64,000 nt of DNA, from positions 372,001 through 436,000 of the forward strand of contig NZ_JAPWHB010000002.1 of the NCBI RefSeq assembly GCF_027214025.1, written 5' to 3'. The position numbers and the translations under genes were made by a program. Shown piece after piece: positions 45,093 to 53,707 of the stretch; the stretch's first letter is position 1; each line of letters opens with the position of its first letter. This DNA is from Parahoeflea alexandrii (GTDB taxonomy: Bacteria; Pseudomonadota; Alphaproteobacteria; Rhizobiales; Rhizobiaceae). The notes beneath the pieces are model-generated. The model was not told where the DNA came from. It ran no database searches and worked only from the letters and a program-made list of their open reading frames with translations.

Positions 45093-46037
45093 ATGATTCA
45101 CTATTTCGTCAAACGACTGCTCATGGCCATTCCGGTGATGTTCTTCGTCGCCGTCTTCGTCTTCCTGCTCCTGCGGCTGACGCCCGGCGATCCGGCGATC
45201 ATCATCGCGGGCGATCAGGCGACCCAGGCCCAGCTTGAGACCATCCGTGAAAACCTTGGGCTGGACGAGCCGTTGCTGGGGCAATTCGTGACCTGGATGG
45301 GCAACCTCATGCGCGGCGACTTCGGCGTCTCGCTGATTTCGCAGAAGCCGGTTCTGACCCTTATCGGCCAGCGCATCGGTCCTACGCTTTCGCTCGCGCT
45401 CGCGGCGATGTCACTGACGCTGTTCTTCGCCCTGCCGCTTGGGGTAATGGCCGCATGGCGCCATGGCAAGCTGCTCGACCGGGCGGTGATGATCTTCTCG
45501 GTACTTGGGTTTTCAGTGCCCGTCTTCGTGACCGGCTATGTGCTGATCTCGGTCTTCGCAGTGAACCTGCAATTGCTGCCGGTACAGGGCTATCGTCCGC
45601 TGTCCGAGGGGCTGGTGCCCTTTCTGCAGCGCATCTTCCTGCCGGCCCTGGCACTGGCCTCGATCTATATCGCGCTGGTGTCGCGAATGACCCGCGCCTC
45701 GATGCTCGAGATCCTGCAGGAAGATTATGTCCGCACCGCCCGCGCCAAGGGGCTGAACGAAAGCGTGGTGCTGTTCCGCCACGCCCTGCGCAATGCCGCG
45801 ATCCCGATCCTCACGATTGTCGGCACCGGCTTCGCCATGCTGATCTCGGGCGTGGTCGTGACCGAAAGCGTCTTCAACATCCCCGGGTTGGGGCGGCTCG
45901 TTGTAGATGCCGTGCTGGCGCGCGACTACCCGCTGATTCAGGCGATCATCCTGCTGACAGCCGGCATCTACGTGCTGATCAACCTGCTGATAGACCTTTC
46001 CTATGCCCTGACCGACCCGCGAGTGCGCTACCAATGA
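45093..46037 (+). CDS. Dipeptide-type ABC transporter permease (DppB-like)
   Basis: This is a 314-residue inner-membrane permease with six helices. LLRLTPGDPAIIIAGDQATQAQLETIRENLGLDEPLLGQF is typical of DppB/OppB, and the EAA loop is DYVRTARAKGLNESVVLFRHALRNAAIPI. Its stop overlaps the DppC-like start by four bases. Confidence 0.93.
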   Translation: MIHYFVKRLLMAIPVMFFVAVFVFLLLRLTPGDPAIIIAGDQATQAQLETIRENLGLDEPLLGQFVTWMGNLMRGDFGVSLISQKPVLTLIGQRIGPTLSLALAAMSLTLFFALPLGVMAAWRHGKLLDRAVMIFSVLGFSVPVFVTGYVLISVFAVNLQLLPVQGYRPLSEGLVPFLQRIFLPALALASIYIALVSRMTRASMLEILQEDYVRTARAKGLNESVVLFRHALRNAAIPILTIVGTGFAMLISGVVVTESVFNIPGLGRLVVDAVLARDYPLIQAIILLTAGIYVLINLLIDLSYALTDPRVRYQ

Positions 46038-46900
46038 CCGACATGATCTCTGTCCGCGCCGCCCGCGCGCGCCGCCTTCTTGCCCTGCCCCGGCCAGGCT
46101 GGTTGACCGTGGCGGCGATCGTCGTGCTCGCCCTGATAGTGCTGGCAGGCGCCTTTGCCCCGCTCCTCGCGCCCTTCGAGCCAACCGAACTGAACTCGAT
46201 GATGCGGCTCAAGCCCGCCGATGCCACCCATTGGATGGGCACCGACAGCTATGGCCGCGACCTGTTTTCGCGCGTGCTCTATGGCGCCCGGATCTCGATG
46301 ATCGTGGGCTTCAGCACCGCGCTGGGCTCGCTCGCAATCGGCCTGCCGCTGGGGCTGATCGCTGGGTGGTTTCCCTTGGCCGACGGGGTGCTGATGCGGA
46401 TCATGGACGGCCTGATGGCAATCCCCGGCATCCTCCTGGCGATCGCCGTGGTGGCCCTGACCAAGGCCGGGCTGGTGACTGTGATCATCGCCATCATGCT
46501 GCCCGAGATCCCGCAGGTCGTGCGCCTCGTGCGCGCCCGCGTCATTTCGGTGCGCAACGAGGCCTATGTCGAAGCGGCGAGGTTGCTAGGCACCTCATCG
46601 ACCCGGATCATCTGGCGCCACCTGCTGCCGGCGACCTTCGGCCCGATGATCGTGCAGGGCACCTATATTTACGCAGCCGCCATCCTCACCGAAGCGGCGC
46701 TGTCGTTTCTCGGGGTCGGGATCGGAACTGAGACGCCGACCTGGGGGAACATCATGGCCGAGGGACGGCTCTATTTCGCACTGACCCCCTCGCTGGTGTT
46801 TTGGCCCGCCGTCGTCCTGTCGTTCTGCATCCTGTCGATCAACATTCTCGGCGACGCCCTGCGGGATAGCCTGGACCCCAAGATGAAAGCCAGAGGCTGA
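46034..46900 (+). CDS. Dipeptide-type ABC transporter permease (DppC-like)
   Basis: This is a 288-residue partner permease. The family start ALIVLAGAFAPLLAPFEPTELNSMMRLKPADATHWMGTDSYGRDLFSRVLYGARISM and the EAA loop EAYVEAARLLGTSSTRIIWRHLLPATFGPMIV are clear. It overlaps the upstream gene by ATGA and precedes the ATPase gene by 25 bases. Confidence 0.93.
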   Translation: MTDMISVRAARARRLLALPRPGWLTVAAIVVLALIVLAGAFAPLLAPFEPTELNSMMRLKPADATHWMGTDSYGRDLFSRVLYGARISMIVGFSTALGSLAIGLPLGLIAGWFPLADGVLMRIMDGLMAIPGILLAIAVVALTKAGLVTVIIAIMLPEIPQVVRLVRARVISVRNEAYVEAARLLGTSSTRIIWRHLLPATFGPMIVQGTYIYAAAILTEAALSFLGVGIGTETPTWGNIMAEGRLYFALTPSLVFWPAVVLSFCILSINILGDALRDSLDPKMKARG

Positions 46901-46925
46901 TGACGGACCTGAAGGAGCTGCCCCG

Positions 46926-48590
46926 ATGAAAGCTGCACTCACGCCCGCCCTCTCGGTGCGCAACCTTCATGTCGCCACCACCGGCACGAATCCGACCGAG
47001 ATCCTGAAGGGGATCAGCTTCGACGTGAACCCGGGCGAAATTGTCTGTCTCGTCGGCGAGAGCGGATCGGGCAAGTCCGTGACATCGCTGGTCGCGATGG
47101 ACCTTTTGCCAAAGCAGGAGATCCGCCCCACCGGCGGCGCGGTCCTGTTGAACGGCGAAGACATCCTGACCGCAACGCCGGCGCGCACCAAAGCACTGCG
47201 CGGAGCCGAGATGGCGATGGTCTTCCAGGAGCCTATGACGGCGCTGAACCCGGTTCTGCGCATCGGACTGCAGATGGAGGAGGTCTTTCTCGCCCACCGC
47301 AAGATGACCGGGCCCGACCGGCGCCAGGCGGTGTTCGAGGCCTTCGAGGCGGTACAGCTTCCAAATCCGCCGCGCATCTACGACAGCTTCCCGCACCAGC
47401 TTTCGGGCGGCCAGCGGCAGCGGGTGATGATCGCGATGGCACTAGCCCTGAAGCCGCGCCTGCTGATTGCCGACGAACCCACTACCGCCCTCGACGTGAC
47501 GACGCAAAAGCAGATCCTGACTCTGATCCGCCAGCTTCAGGAGGAAAACGGTACGGCTGTCCTTTTCATTACCCACGACATGGGCGTGGTGGTTGATATC
47601 GCTGACCGCGTCTGCGTCATGCGCAACGGCGAGGTGATGGAAACCGGCCCGGTGCACGAGCTGCTGGCCGCACCAAAGACCGACTATACGCGCAGCCTGC
47701 TGGCCGCGATCCCCTCGCTGACGCCGCCAGAGCCTGCCGGAGAAGAACGGGGCGATATCGTGCTCGAAGTCAGCGCTCTGTCCAAGGAGTTCCGGCTGGG
47801 CAATCCCCTCGCCCGGCTGATTGGAAAGCCCGATCACGTGGTGAAGGCGGTGGACGAGGTGTCGTTCTGCCTCCGCCGCGGTCGCACCCTCGGCATCGTC
47901 GGCGAAAGCGGATCGGGCAAGTCGACCGTGGCGCGCTGCGTGATGCGTCTCGAAGATCCCAGCTCCGGCGCAATCCTTCTGGACGGGCACGACATCTCTA
48001 CGGTGCAGGGCGGCGCCCTGATGCGGGCGCGCAAGCGGCTCCAGATGGTGTTCCAGGACCCGAACCGGTCGCTCAACCCGCGCATCCCGATCCTCGAAAG
48101 CCTCAGCGAAGGGCCCATGAACTACGGCGAGGACCGGACTTCGATCCATGCCCGTGCCGCCGAGGTCATGGAGATTGTGGGGCTCGACCCCACGGGGCTC
48201 TTGCGTTACCCGCACCAATTCTCGGGCGGTCAGCGGCAGCGGATCGCAATCGCCCGCGCGCTGCTGATGGAGCCCGAAATCATCGTGGCGGACGAGGCGG
48301 TTTCGGCGCTCGATGTTTCGGTGCAGGCGCAGGTCCTCGACCTGCTCGATCAGATCCGGCGCGAACGCAACCTTTCGATGCTCTTCATCACCCACGATTT
48401 GCGGGTCGCAGCGCAGATTTGCGACGAGGTGATGGTGATGCGGAACGGCCGAGTGGTCGAGATGGGGCCGGCCTCCGAGGTGCTCGCCAATCCGAAACAC
48501 CCCTATACAGCGGCGCTGATCGACGCAGCGCCAGGCCGGTCGTGGGATTTCGTGGCGGGGCAACCGGTCGGGATTCCGGTACCGTCATGA
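46926..48590 (+). CDS. Fused double ATP-binding subunit of the dipeptide-type transporter
   Basis: This is a 554-residue protein joining two ABC ATPases, equal to DppD plus DppF. Both halves have Walker A ([10 protein letters not shown], then GESGSGKST), signature motif ([18 protein letters not shown]) and Walker B ([24 protein letters not shown]). The second Walker B has Ala for Pro, a mild change. The fused form is common for peptide/glutathione-type importers. Its stop overlaps the next start (ATGA). Confidence 0.94.
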   Translation: MKAALTPALSVRNLHVATTGTNPTEILKGISFDVNPGEIVCLVGESGSGKSVTSLVAMDLLPKQEIRPTGGAVLLNGEDILTATPARTKALRGAEMAMVFQEPMTALNPVLRIGLQMEEVFLAHRKMTGPDRRQAVFEAFEAVQLPNPPRIYDSFPHQLSGGQRQRVMIAMALALKPRLLIADEPTTALDVTTQKQILTLIRQLQEENGTAVLFITHDMGVVVDIADRVCVMRNGEVMETGPVHELLAAPKTDYTRSLLAAIPSLTPPEPAGEERGDIVLEVSALSKEFRLGNPLARLIGKPDHVVKAVDEVSFCLRRGRTLGIVGESGSGKSTVARCVMRLEDPSSGAILLDGHDISTVQGGALMRARKRLQMVFQDPNRSLNPRIPILESLSEGPMNYGEDRTSIHARAAEVMEIVGLDPTGLLRYPHQFSGGQRQRIAIARALLMEPEIIVADEAVSALDVSVQAQVLDLLDQIRRERNLSMLFITHDLRVAAQICDEVMVMRNGRVVEMGPASEVLANPKHPYTAALIDAAPGRSWDFVAGQPVGIPVPS

Positions 48591-49456
48591 TCCGGGCCTC
48601 TCTTATGCAGATGGATGCGGTGCCGCTGGCGCCGAAGGCGAATTTCGACAAGATGTTCGGCCTGCTCGAAACCGAAGCGGCGACGGGGGCGGATCTGGTG
48701 ATCTTCCCCGAGCTCGCCAACACCGGCTATGTCGAGCCGCTCGTCCCCGGCGGCCCCTTCGTGACCGAGACGCCCGACTACGGCGCGGCCCTGGTCGCGG
48801 CCTGTGCCGAGATCGACGGGCCCGAGATCGCCCGGGTGGCCGAGATCTGCCGGGAGCGAGCGGTTACCGCCATCCTCGGACTGGGCCTGCGCGACCCGGT
48901 AAACGCCGGCGTCATCCGCAACGTCGCCCTGCTGGTGACGCCCGAGGGCGTGGCGGGCCATTATGCCAAGGTCCATCGCTGGCACAACGAGAAGCTCTAT
49001 TTCACGCCCGGCCGGCGGATAGAGCCGTTCGCGACACTGGGGACCCGCATAGGAATGCAGATTTGCTATGATATCCGCTTTCCCGAGATCACCCGGGTGC
49101 TCGCCTTGAAGGGCGCCACCCTCATCGCCTCGATCTGGGCCTCGTTCGGACCCGAGGGCGCGCCGGTGACCGACGAGGATCTCTTCGTCCACCGCTGTTA
49201 CACGCGCGCCATAGAGAACGGCGTCTTCGTGCTATCGTGCAACCGCGCCGGGCGCCATGGTACTGCCCGCTTCTTCGGGCGCTCCTGCGCGGTGGCCCCC
49301 GATGGAAAGCTACTCGGCCGCCTGGACCATGACGGCGAGGACGTGATGCGCGTCGAGATCGACCTCGGCGAAGTCACCCGCTACCGCGCCGCCACCGGCA
49401 TCTGGACCGACCGCGCACCCGAGATCTACGCCAACGCCCTGAAAGACATCGAATGA
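48587..49456 (+). CDS. Carbon-nitrogen hydrolase (nitrilase superfamily)
   Basis: This is a 289-residue amidase-type enzyme. The catalytic triad is Glu42 (FPELANTG), Lys128 (AKVHRWHNEK) and Cys160 (MQICYDIRFPE). Related members are omega-amidases, N-carbamoylputrescine or N-carbamoyl-amino-acid amidases. Together with a class III aminotransferase it would fit a deamination-plus-deamidation route. The start overlaps the ATPase stop and the end overlaps the CMD start, both by four bases. Confidence 0.9.
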   Translation: MIRASLMQMDAVPLAPKANFDKMFGLLETEAATGADLVIFPELANTGYVEPLVPGGPFVTETPDYGAALVAACAEIDGPEIARVAEICRERAVTAILGLGLRDPVNAGVIRNVALLVTPEGVAGHYAKVHRWHNEKLYFTPGRRIEPFATLGTRIGMQICYDIRFPEITRVLALKGATLIASIWASFGPEGAPVTDEDLFVHRCYTRAIENGVFVLSCNRAGRHGTARFFGRSCAVAPDGKLLGRLDHDGEDVMRVEIDLGEVTRYRAATGIWTDRAPEIYANALKDIE

Positions 49457-49992
49457 CACGGCCCTCCTCCCCCTGCCCACCGATCTCCGACGAAGCCTGG
49501 CCCGATAGGCTGGCCGACATGAAGGGTGGGTTCGCGACCGGGTTGAACGTCTATCGCACCATGGCCCATCACCCCGCGCTGCTGCGCGCATGGGCGCCGC
49601 TTCGCCAGCATATCGTGAAGGAAAACGCCCTTGGGCCGGAGCGCCTCGAAGTGGTCATCCTGCGCGCGGCCTATCGGCTCGGTTCCGACTACGAATGGTC
49701 GCAACATGTGGACCGCGCCCGCAAGTTGGGGTTTGAAAGCGACCGGATCGAGGCGATACGCAGCGGCGCCGAGGGCCATGACCTCCTGCTGGTGCGTGCC
49801 GTTGACGCCCTTCTCGACGACAGGCGGCTGACATCGGCGCAGGAGGCCGAACTGGCAGGCATTTTTGGACGTGACGCCGTGATCGACCTGATAGCAACCG
49901 TGGGGTTCTACTCAACCCTCGGCTACCTGCTCATGACCTACGAGACACCGCTCGACGATGACATCGGCTATCACCCCTCACAGATTGAGTAG
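49453..49992 (+). CDS. Carboxymuconolactone decarboxylase/AhpD-like family protein
   Basis: This is a 179-residue CMD-fold protein with LGPERLEVVILRAAYRLGSDYEWSQHVDRARKLGF. The usual AhpD Cys pair is absent; the Glu-Trp-x-x-His variant is found in CMD-like proteins of unknown activity. It overlaps the nitrilase stop by ATGA and is the last gene of the island operon. Confidence 0.85.
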   Translation: MTRPSSPCPPISDEAWPDRLADMKGGFATGLNVYRTMAHHPALLRAWAPLRQHIVKENALGPERLEVVILRAAYRLGSDYEWSQHVDRARKLGFESDRIEAIRSGAEGHDLLLVRAVDALLDDRRLTSAQEAELAGIFGRDAVIDLIATVGFYSTLGYLLMTYETPLDDDIGYHPSQIE

Positions 49993-50342
49993 ACATTGGT
50001 GGCTTTCCCCTGCTGCATCGGCGCTGACGAGGGGAGGAAGCACCAGCGCGCTCGTGCAAGCTGATCGCATCGGTCGTCACGACGTGGGTGCACCCAATGC
50101 AAGACCACACAGGACCATCGCAACCACCTCGACCACACATTGTCGCCGCTTGGCGGGGATTTTTGCCAGTCGCGCGAGGATGGAAAACGCAGTCTGTCGC
50201 CAGTATTTTGCATTGATGTCCGGGCAGGGCCGGTTCGCGGCGGAGTTCATCCCCCGTTTCGATGAGCCGGACGATTAACTGTCTGCAACTCGCGTTTCAA
50301 AAATCGTCCAACCATCTGACAGAATGTGCCCAATACCACGGG
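49993..50342. other. Unassigned segment after the island operon
   Basis: About 350 bases with only short frames on either strand, none with a recognisable domain. No clear terminator was seen after the CMD gene. It is probably mobile-element debris. Confidence 0.5.
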
Positions 50343-50610
50343 TCATAGCATTTGACCGATACAGGCTCATTTGCGTGATCCAATGGAGGTGCTCGCGCAA
50401 GGATTTGCGATCAGTTTTCGCCAGGCTTCACAAGCGGCATCAAGGATTGCCTCGCAGTACCCGAATACGCAGTCTGGGAGCCAGTTGGCGAGCATGTACT
50501 GCCAGGCGTTCTTGAGCGGGTTCCGCTCAGGTGTTCGAGACGGAAGGAAGATCAACGTACTGTTGTCGAGGATTTTCAGCTTTTCATCCGATCGGTGGCT
50601 CGACCTCCCG
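50343..50610 (-). pseudogene. IS630-family transposase remnant (C-terminal part)
   Basis: The frame reads EKLKILDNSTLIFLPSRTPERNPLKNAWQYMLANWLPDCVFGYCEAILDAACEAWRKLIANPCASTSIGSRK, then a stop in place of a conserved Trp, then ACIGQML. This is the C-terminal third of an IS630-type DDE transposase. The catalytic Glu of the NPxEN motif is Lys here, so it is dead. No terminal repeats were found. Confidence 0.75.
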
Positions 50611-50739
50611 GTTTATGGATATTCCGAATGACGAACATTGCGATCAGCTTTGAGAGCTCCACGCCGATCACAACAAAAGTCCAACAATCAGAATATGGGA
50701 GCCGTAACTAAATGATTTTCCGCACTTTTTTCAGAATGC

Positions 50740-50772
50740 CCGTCCAATCCATCATGGGAGCGATAGCAAATC
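50740..50772. repeat. Right attachment site of the island (attR)
   Basis: This matches attL (38464-38496) with the same seven-base core and about three-quarters identity beyond it. Sequence to its right is the original upstream end of host dusA; sequence to its left is island. Confidence 0.8.
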
Positions 50773-50794
50773 GATGTGGTGGATCGCTGCTCAT
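50741..50794 (-). pseudogene. Displaced original 5' end of dusA
   Basis: From ATG at 50794 the minus strand encodes MSSDPPHRFAIAPMMDWT, the expected start of a rhizobial DusA, then passes into island sequence (GILKKVRKII, stop at 50708). It is the host's own dusA start, cut off by island insertion. Confidence 0.82.
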
Positions 50795-50977
50795 CGGGTT
50801 TTTTCACTGGTTTACCGGGCACCGGGTTTTCACCCGGCCAGCCTGACCTGCATATCGCTCAATTCTCACCGGCGCGAAACTCCCGCCTGCCCTCCGGCCT
50901 GCTTGTAGTCGGCCCGGACCGGATGGAACCAGTTTCGGCATTCGTGCGTTGATGACGAAACCGCAGCGGAGGCCTTC

Positions 50978-51247
50978 ATGCCGATAGAAAAGACCAGTTC
51001 GAACGTCGATCCCGTTGACGCCCAGGTGGGTGGCGACGCTGACATCGACGGCATCGCCCAGACGCTGACCGCCGACGATATCAACGCAGTGCTGATGTCG
51101 CAGCAGCCGACCGAGCAGCGGCTCGAGACCCTGAAGGCGATGCGCGCCGAAGTCGAGGCGCGGTCCCATGCCGATTTCGGCAACGACATGGCCCCGTTGC
51201 TCGGCGAAATCGACGCAGCCATTTCCCAACTCGCAACCCGGGTCTGA
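50978..51247 (+). CDS. Small acidic protein, function unknown
   Basis: This is an 89-residue helical acidic protein (DVDGIAQTLTADDINAVLMSQQPTEQRLETLKAMRAEVEARSHADFGNDM). GGAGG lies five bases before the ATG. I do not recognise a family. It is 40 bases upstream of the next small gene, and both may be co-transcribed. Confidence 0.65.
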   Translation: MPIEKTSSNVDPVDAQVGGDADIDGIAQTLTADDINAVLMSQQPTEQRLETLKAMRAEVEARSHADFGNDMAPLLGEIDAAISQLATRV

Positions 51248-51287
51248 AAACGATCCCGACCAACCCCGCAGGAAAGAGGGCAAAGCC

Positions 51288-51554
51288 ATGGCCAGCAGCA
51301 GACATGGACCTTCGGTCAAGAACAGCGACACCTACGAAGCCTTACGCAACGACGGCGCCTCCAAAGAGAAGGCCGCCCGCATTGCCAACGCCCAGGCCAA
51401 TGACAGTCAGCACCCCTCGTCGAAGGGCGGCAAGGCCCCGCCCTATAAGGAGTGGACCAGGGACGAACTCTACCAGCGTGCTCGGGAACTCGACATCGAT
51501 GGCCGTTCGTCGATGAGCAAGAACCAACTGATCACTGCCCTTCGCGACACCTGA
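51288..51554 (+). CDS. Small protein with Rho N-terminal-like domain (DUF7218-like)
   Basis: This is an 88-residue basic protein. The N-terminal half (SRHGPSVKNSDTYEALRNDGASKEKAARIANAQANDS) matches the DUF7218 type. The C-terminal half (KEWTRDELYQRARELDIDGRSSMSKNQLITALRDT) is a SAP/Rho-N-like helix-extended-loop motif that can bind nucleic acid. Such proteins are often stress-induced. A terminator follows. Confidence 0.75.
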   Translation: MASSRHGPSVKNSDTYEALRNDGASKEKAARIANAQANDSQHPSSKGGKAPPYKEWTRDELYQRARELDIDGRSSMSKNQLITALRDT

Positions 51555-51582
51555 TACCCCATGGCCCGCACCTGCGAGCCGG

Positions 51583-51620
51583 AAAACCCCGCCCGGATTA
51601 CCCCCTCCGCGCGGGGTTTT
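51583..51620 (+). terminator. Terminator after the small-protein pair
   Basis: A ten-pair stem AAAACCCCGC/GCGGGGTTTT with an 18-base loop; the T run is part of the stem. It lies between the DUF7218-like gene and convergent ribH. Confidence 0.7.
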
Positions 51621-51643
51621 CGAATTGTCTGTCTGGAACCCGA

Positions 51644-52081
51644 TCAGATTTTCAGGCTTGCCACCTGCGCCACGGCATCCGCCGCCTCGCGGCCCTTCTG
51701 GACGAAATGCGTGGTGAAGAACGCCTCGTGCTCGCCCTTGGGCTGGAAATGATGCGGCGTCAGCGACACAGAGAACACCGGTACTTCTGTCTTCAGCTGG
51801 ACATCCATCAGCCCGGTCACCACCGCCTGGGCGACGAAATCATGCCGGTAGATGCCGCCGTCGACCACCAGCGCCGCGGCAACGACCGCGTCGTAGTCAC
51901 CGGTCTTGGCGAGTTTCTGTGCCAGCAGCGGCATTTCGAAAGCACCTGGAACGTCGAATGCCCTGACTTCGGCATCGAGCCCCAGTTCCGACAACCGCTG
52001 CTCGAAACCGACAAGCGCCTGGTTGACGATATCGGCATGCCAGCGCGCCTTGATGAAAGCAATTTTGAGGGATTTTGTCAT
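51644..52081 (-). CDS. ribH: 6,7-dimethyl-8-ribityllumazine synthase
   Basis: This enzyme joins the pyrimidine and butanone precursors in riboflavin synthesis. The 145-residue protein shows WHADIVNQALVGFE, VPGAFEMPLLAQKLA, ALVVDGGIYRHDFVAQAVVTGLM and SVSLTPHHF. The GGxxRHE-type catalytic His is kept as GGIYRHDF. The short length and sequence resemble the RibH2-type enzyme of rhizobia and Brucella. It is headed by an FMN riboswitch and stands alone. Confidence 0.94.
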   Translation of the reverse strand: MTKSLKIAFIKARWHADIVNQALVGFEQRLSELGLDAEVRAFDVPGAFEMPLLAQKLAKTGDYDAVVAAALVVDGGIYRHDFVAQAVVTGLMDVQLKTEVPVFSVSLTPHHFQPKGEHEAFFTTHFVQKGREAADAVAQVASLKI

Positions 52082-52130
52082 TGCTCGGATCCTTTCAATA
52101 ATGACAAGATCCCAGAGCGCACAAGCGCCC

Positions 52131-52154
52131 GCAGCAGGTTTTCAATCCTGCTGC
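52131..52154 (-). promoter_or_regulatory. Hairpin in the riboswitch expression platform
   Basis: A perfect eight-pair hairpin (GCAGCAGG/CCTGCTGC) sits just downstream of the riboswitch and about 50 bases before the ribH start. It lacks a T run, so control of translation is more likely than termination. Confidence 0.5.
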
Positions 52155-52283
52155 ATCACGCCCATTCTCTACCATCCGGACTCTAACCGTCGGCCCTGGA
52201 ATTCCACCAGTGTCTGCTGACCCACCCGAGGGTGGCGCTCGCGGGCTGTAACCGCCGGTGGGGAATTTCACCCCGCCCTGAGA
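52155..52283 (-). ncRNA. FMN riboswitch (RFN element) controlling ribH
   Basis: On the minus strand the segment starts CTCAGGGCGGGGTGAAATTCC, then shows the conserved ACCGGCGGTTACAGCCCGCGAG, CAGCAGACACTGGTGGAATTCC and GCCGACGGTTAGAGTCCGG blocks, ending GAATGGGCG. These are the standard RFN boxes in order. It turns ribH down when FMN is plentiful. Confidence 0.93.
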
Positions 52284-52460
52284 ATAGGCCGGTGGTAATT
52301 CGTCATTCGGCGGCTGTCAATTTGTTCCGCGCGTCACGGCACGCGCGGAAACCCGTGACACTGCGTTCACTGGCCCGATTGCGGTTTCTTGGAAAACTTC
52401 GGAACTCTGCGCGGGCGCTGACGTTGGCACCCTGTAAGTTTCATCACCAGGGAGCAAATC

Positions 52461-53021
52461 ATGCCCACAATGGAAAACTCCAAGATTCTCATCATGTCGA
52501 CACACGGTTTCGAGCAGTCAGAGCTCGAATATCCGCTCGATCAGCTCCGGAAGGCCGGCGCCACCGTTCACGTTGCCACCCTCGACGGCAAGCCGATCAA
52601 GGGCTGGGACAACAAGGACTGGGGCGGCACCGTCGAAGCCGACCTGAAGATTTCCGACGTCAAGGTCGATGACTACATCGCGCTTGTGCTGCCCGGCGGC
52701 CAGATCAATCCCGATCTCCTCAGGGTCGAGGAGAATGCCGTCCAACTGGTTCGCAATTTCGTCACCAGCAACAAGATCGTCGCCGCCATCTGCCATGCGC
52801 CCTGGCTGCTGATCGAGGCGGACGTCATCAAGGGCCGCGAGGCGACGTCCTACCATTCGATCCGCACGGACATGCAGAATGCCGGCGCGAAATGGATCGA
52901 CAGCGAGATCGCCATCGACAACGGCATCATCACCAGCCGTTCACCCAAGGATCTCGAAGCCTTCGTCAACAAGATCATCGAGGAAGTCCGCGAAGGCGAG
53001 CATAAACGCCAGGCCGCATGA
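52461..53021 (+). CDS. DJ-1/PfpI-family protein (type 1 glutamine amidotransferase-like)
   Basis: This is a 186-residue protein of the PfpI/YhbO group, with IALVLPGGQINPDLLR and the nucleophile elbow VAAICHAPWLLIEAD (Cys, His). Members act as deglycases or stress chaperones or have unknown activity. It is annotated variously as protease I. GGGAG precedes the ATG. Confidence 0.9.
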   Translation: MPTMENSKILIMSTHGFEQSELEYPLDQLRKAGATVHVATLDGKPIKGWDNKDWGGTVEADLKISDVKVDDYIALVLPGGQINPDLLRVEENAVQLVRNFVTSNKIVAAICHAPWLLIEADVIKGREATSYHSIRTDMQNAGAKWIDSEIAIDNGIITSRSPKDLEAFVNKIIEEVREGEHKRQAA

Positions 53022-53124
53022 TCCCGGTTTGGGCAGTCGCATCGGCGGCTGCCCCCCGAGGGCCACTTTTGGCTGGCATCATGCTCAAGCCAAACCTTCA
53101 CCAGATAATCAGCCGGGAGACTTC

Positions 53125-53535
53125 ATGTCACATCTACCTGTTCCTCACCAAACCCTGATCGTCGTCGGCACGGGAGAAGGCGCTCAATTCTACCGCAATG
53201 CCGGCAAGAGCGGCGAACTCAGATTGCACCACGCCAAGGATCTCGAGCCCGGCGACCTTGCCGATCAAGGCCCATCGGGCAAACAGCCGCCCGACATGAC
53301 CGACAAGGAATCGATGGAAGCCACCTTCGCCAAGATCCTGGCAAATCATCTCTACGGCATGGCCCAGGCGCACAAGTTCGACAATCTGATTCTCGTGCTT
53401 GACCCGGAGACACTCGGCGAGACGCGTCCGAGCCTGCATGTCAGCGTGACCGACAAGATCATGCTGGAATTGCCAAAGACCCTGGTCAACAGTCCCACCG
53501 ACCAGATCGAGAAGTCGATTCTGGCTGCACTCTGA
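53125..53535 (+). CDS. Host attachment family protein
   Basis: This is a 136-residue protein of the PF10116-type host attachment family named for a plant-attachment locus, with LIVVGTGEGAQFYRNAG, DLADQGPSG, FAKILANHLYGMAQAHKFDNLILVLDPETLGETRPSLHVSVTDKIMLELPKTLVNSPTDQIEKSI. The actual role is unclear. GGGAGA precedes the ATG. Confidence 0.87.
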   Translation: MSHLPVPHQTLIVVGTGEGAQFYRNAGKSGELRLHHAKDLEPGDLADQGPSGKQPPDMTDKESMEATFAKILANHLYGMAQAHKFDNLILVLDPETLGETRPSLHVSVTDKIMLELPKTLVNSPTDQIEKSILAAL

Positions 53536-53707
53536 GCGCAGTCCCGGACATGCGCGACGGCCGGGCTTCATGCCCGGGCGTTCGCCTGATCATGCCAGAC
53601 CAAAACCCCGCGGACGCCAGCCATCCCGCTTTTTCACACCGATTGGGGAGTTGCCTCATGGCGTTCTGCGTGCGAAACCCGAAGCGCATTTACGTTCAGG
53701 GGGGATC

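Larger units (their letters stand above)
38464..50746. mobile_element. 12.3 kb genomic island integrated in the 5' end of dusA
   Basis: The boundaries are the dusA duplication at each end, offset by 12,276 bases. A decayed DusA-family integrase lies at the left end reading away from dusA, as in known dusA islands. The cargo is an RpiR regulator, an eight-gene catabolic/transport operon and an IS630 remnant. The integrase is inactive, so the island is fixed unless another integrase acts in trans. Confidence 0.85.

Noticed and set aside
43524-45284. 586-residue minus-strand frame opposite the family 5 binding protein
   Set aside because: Shadow composition without motifs; the plus frame has a signal peptide and SBP family 5 signature.
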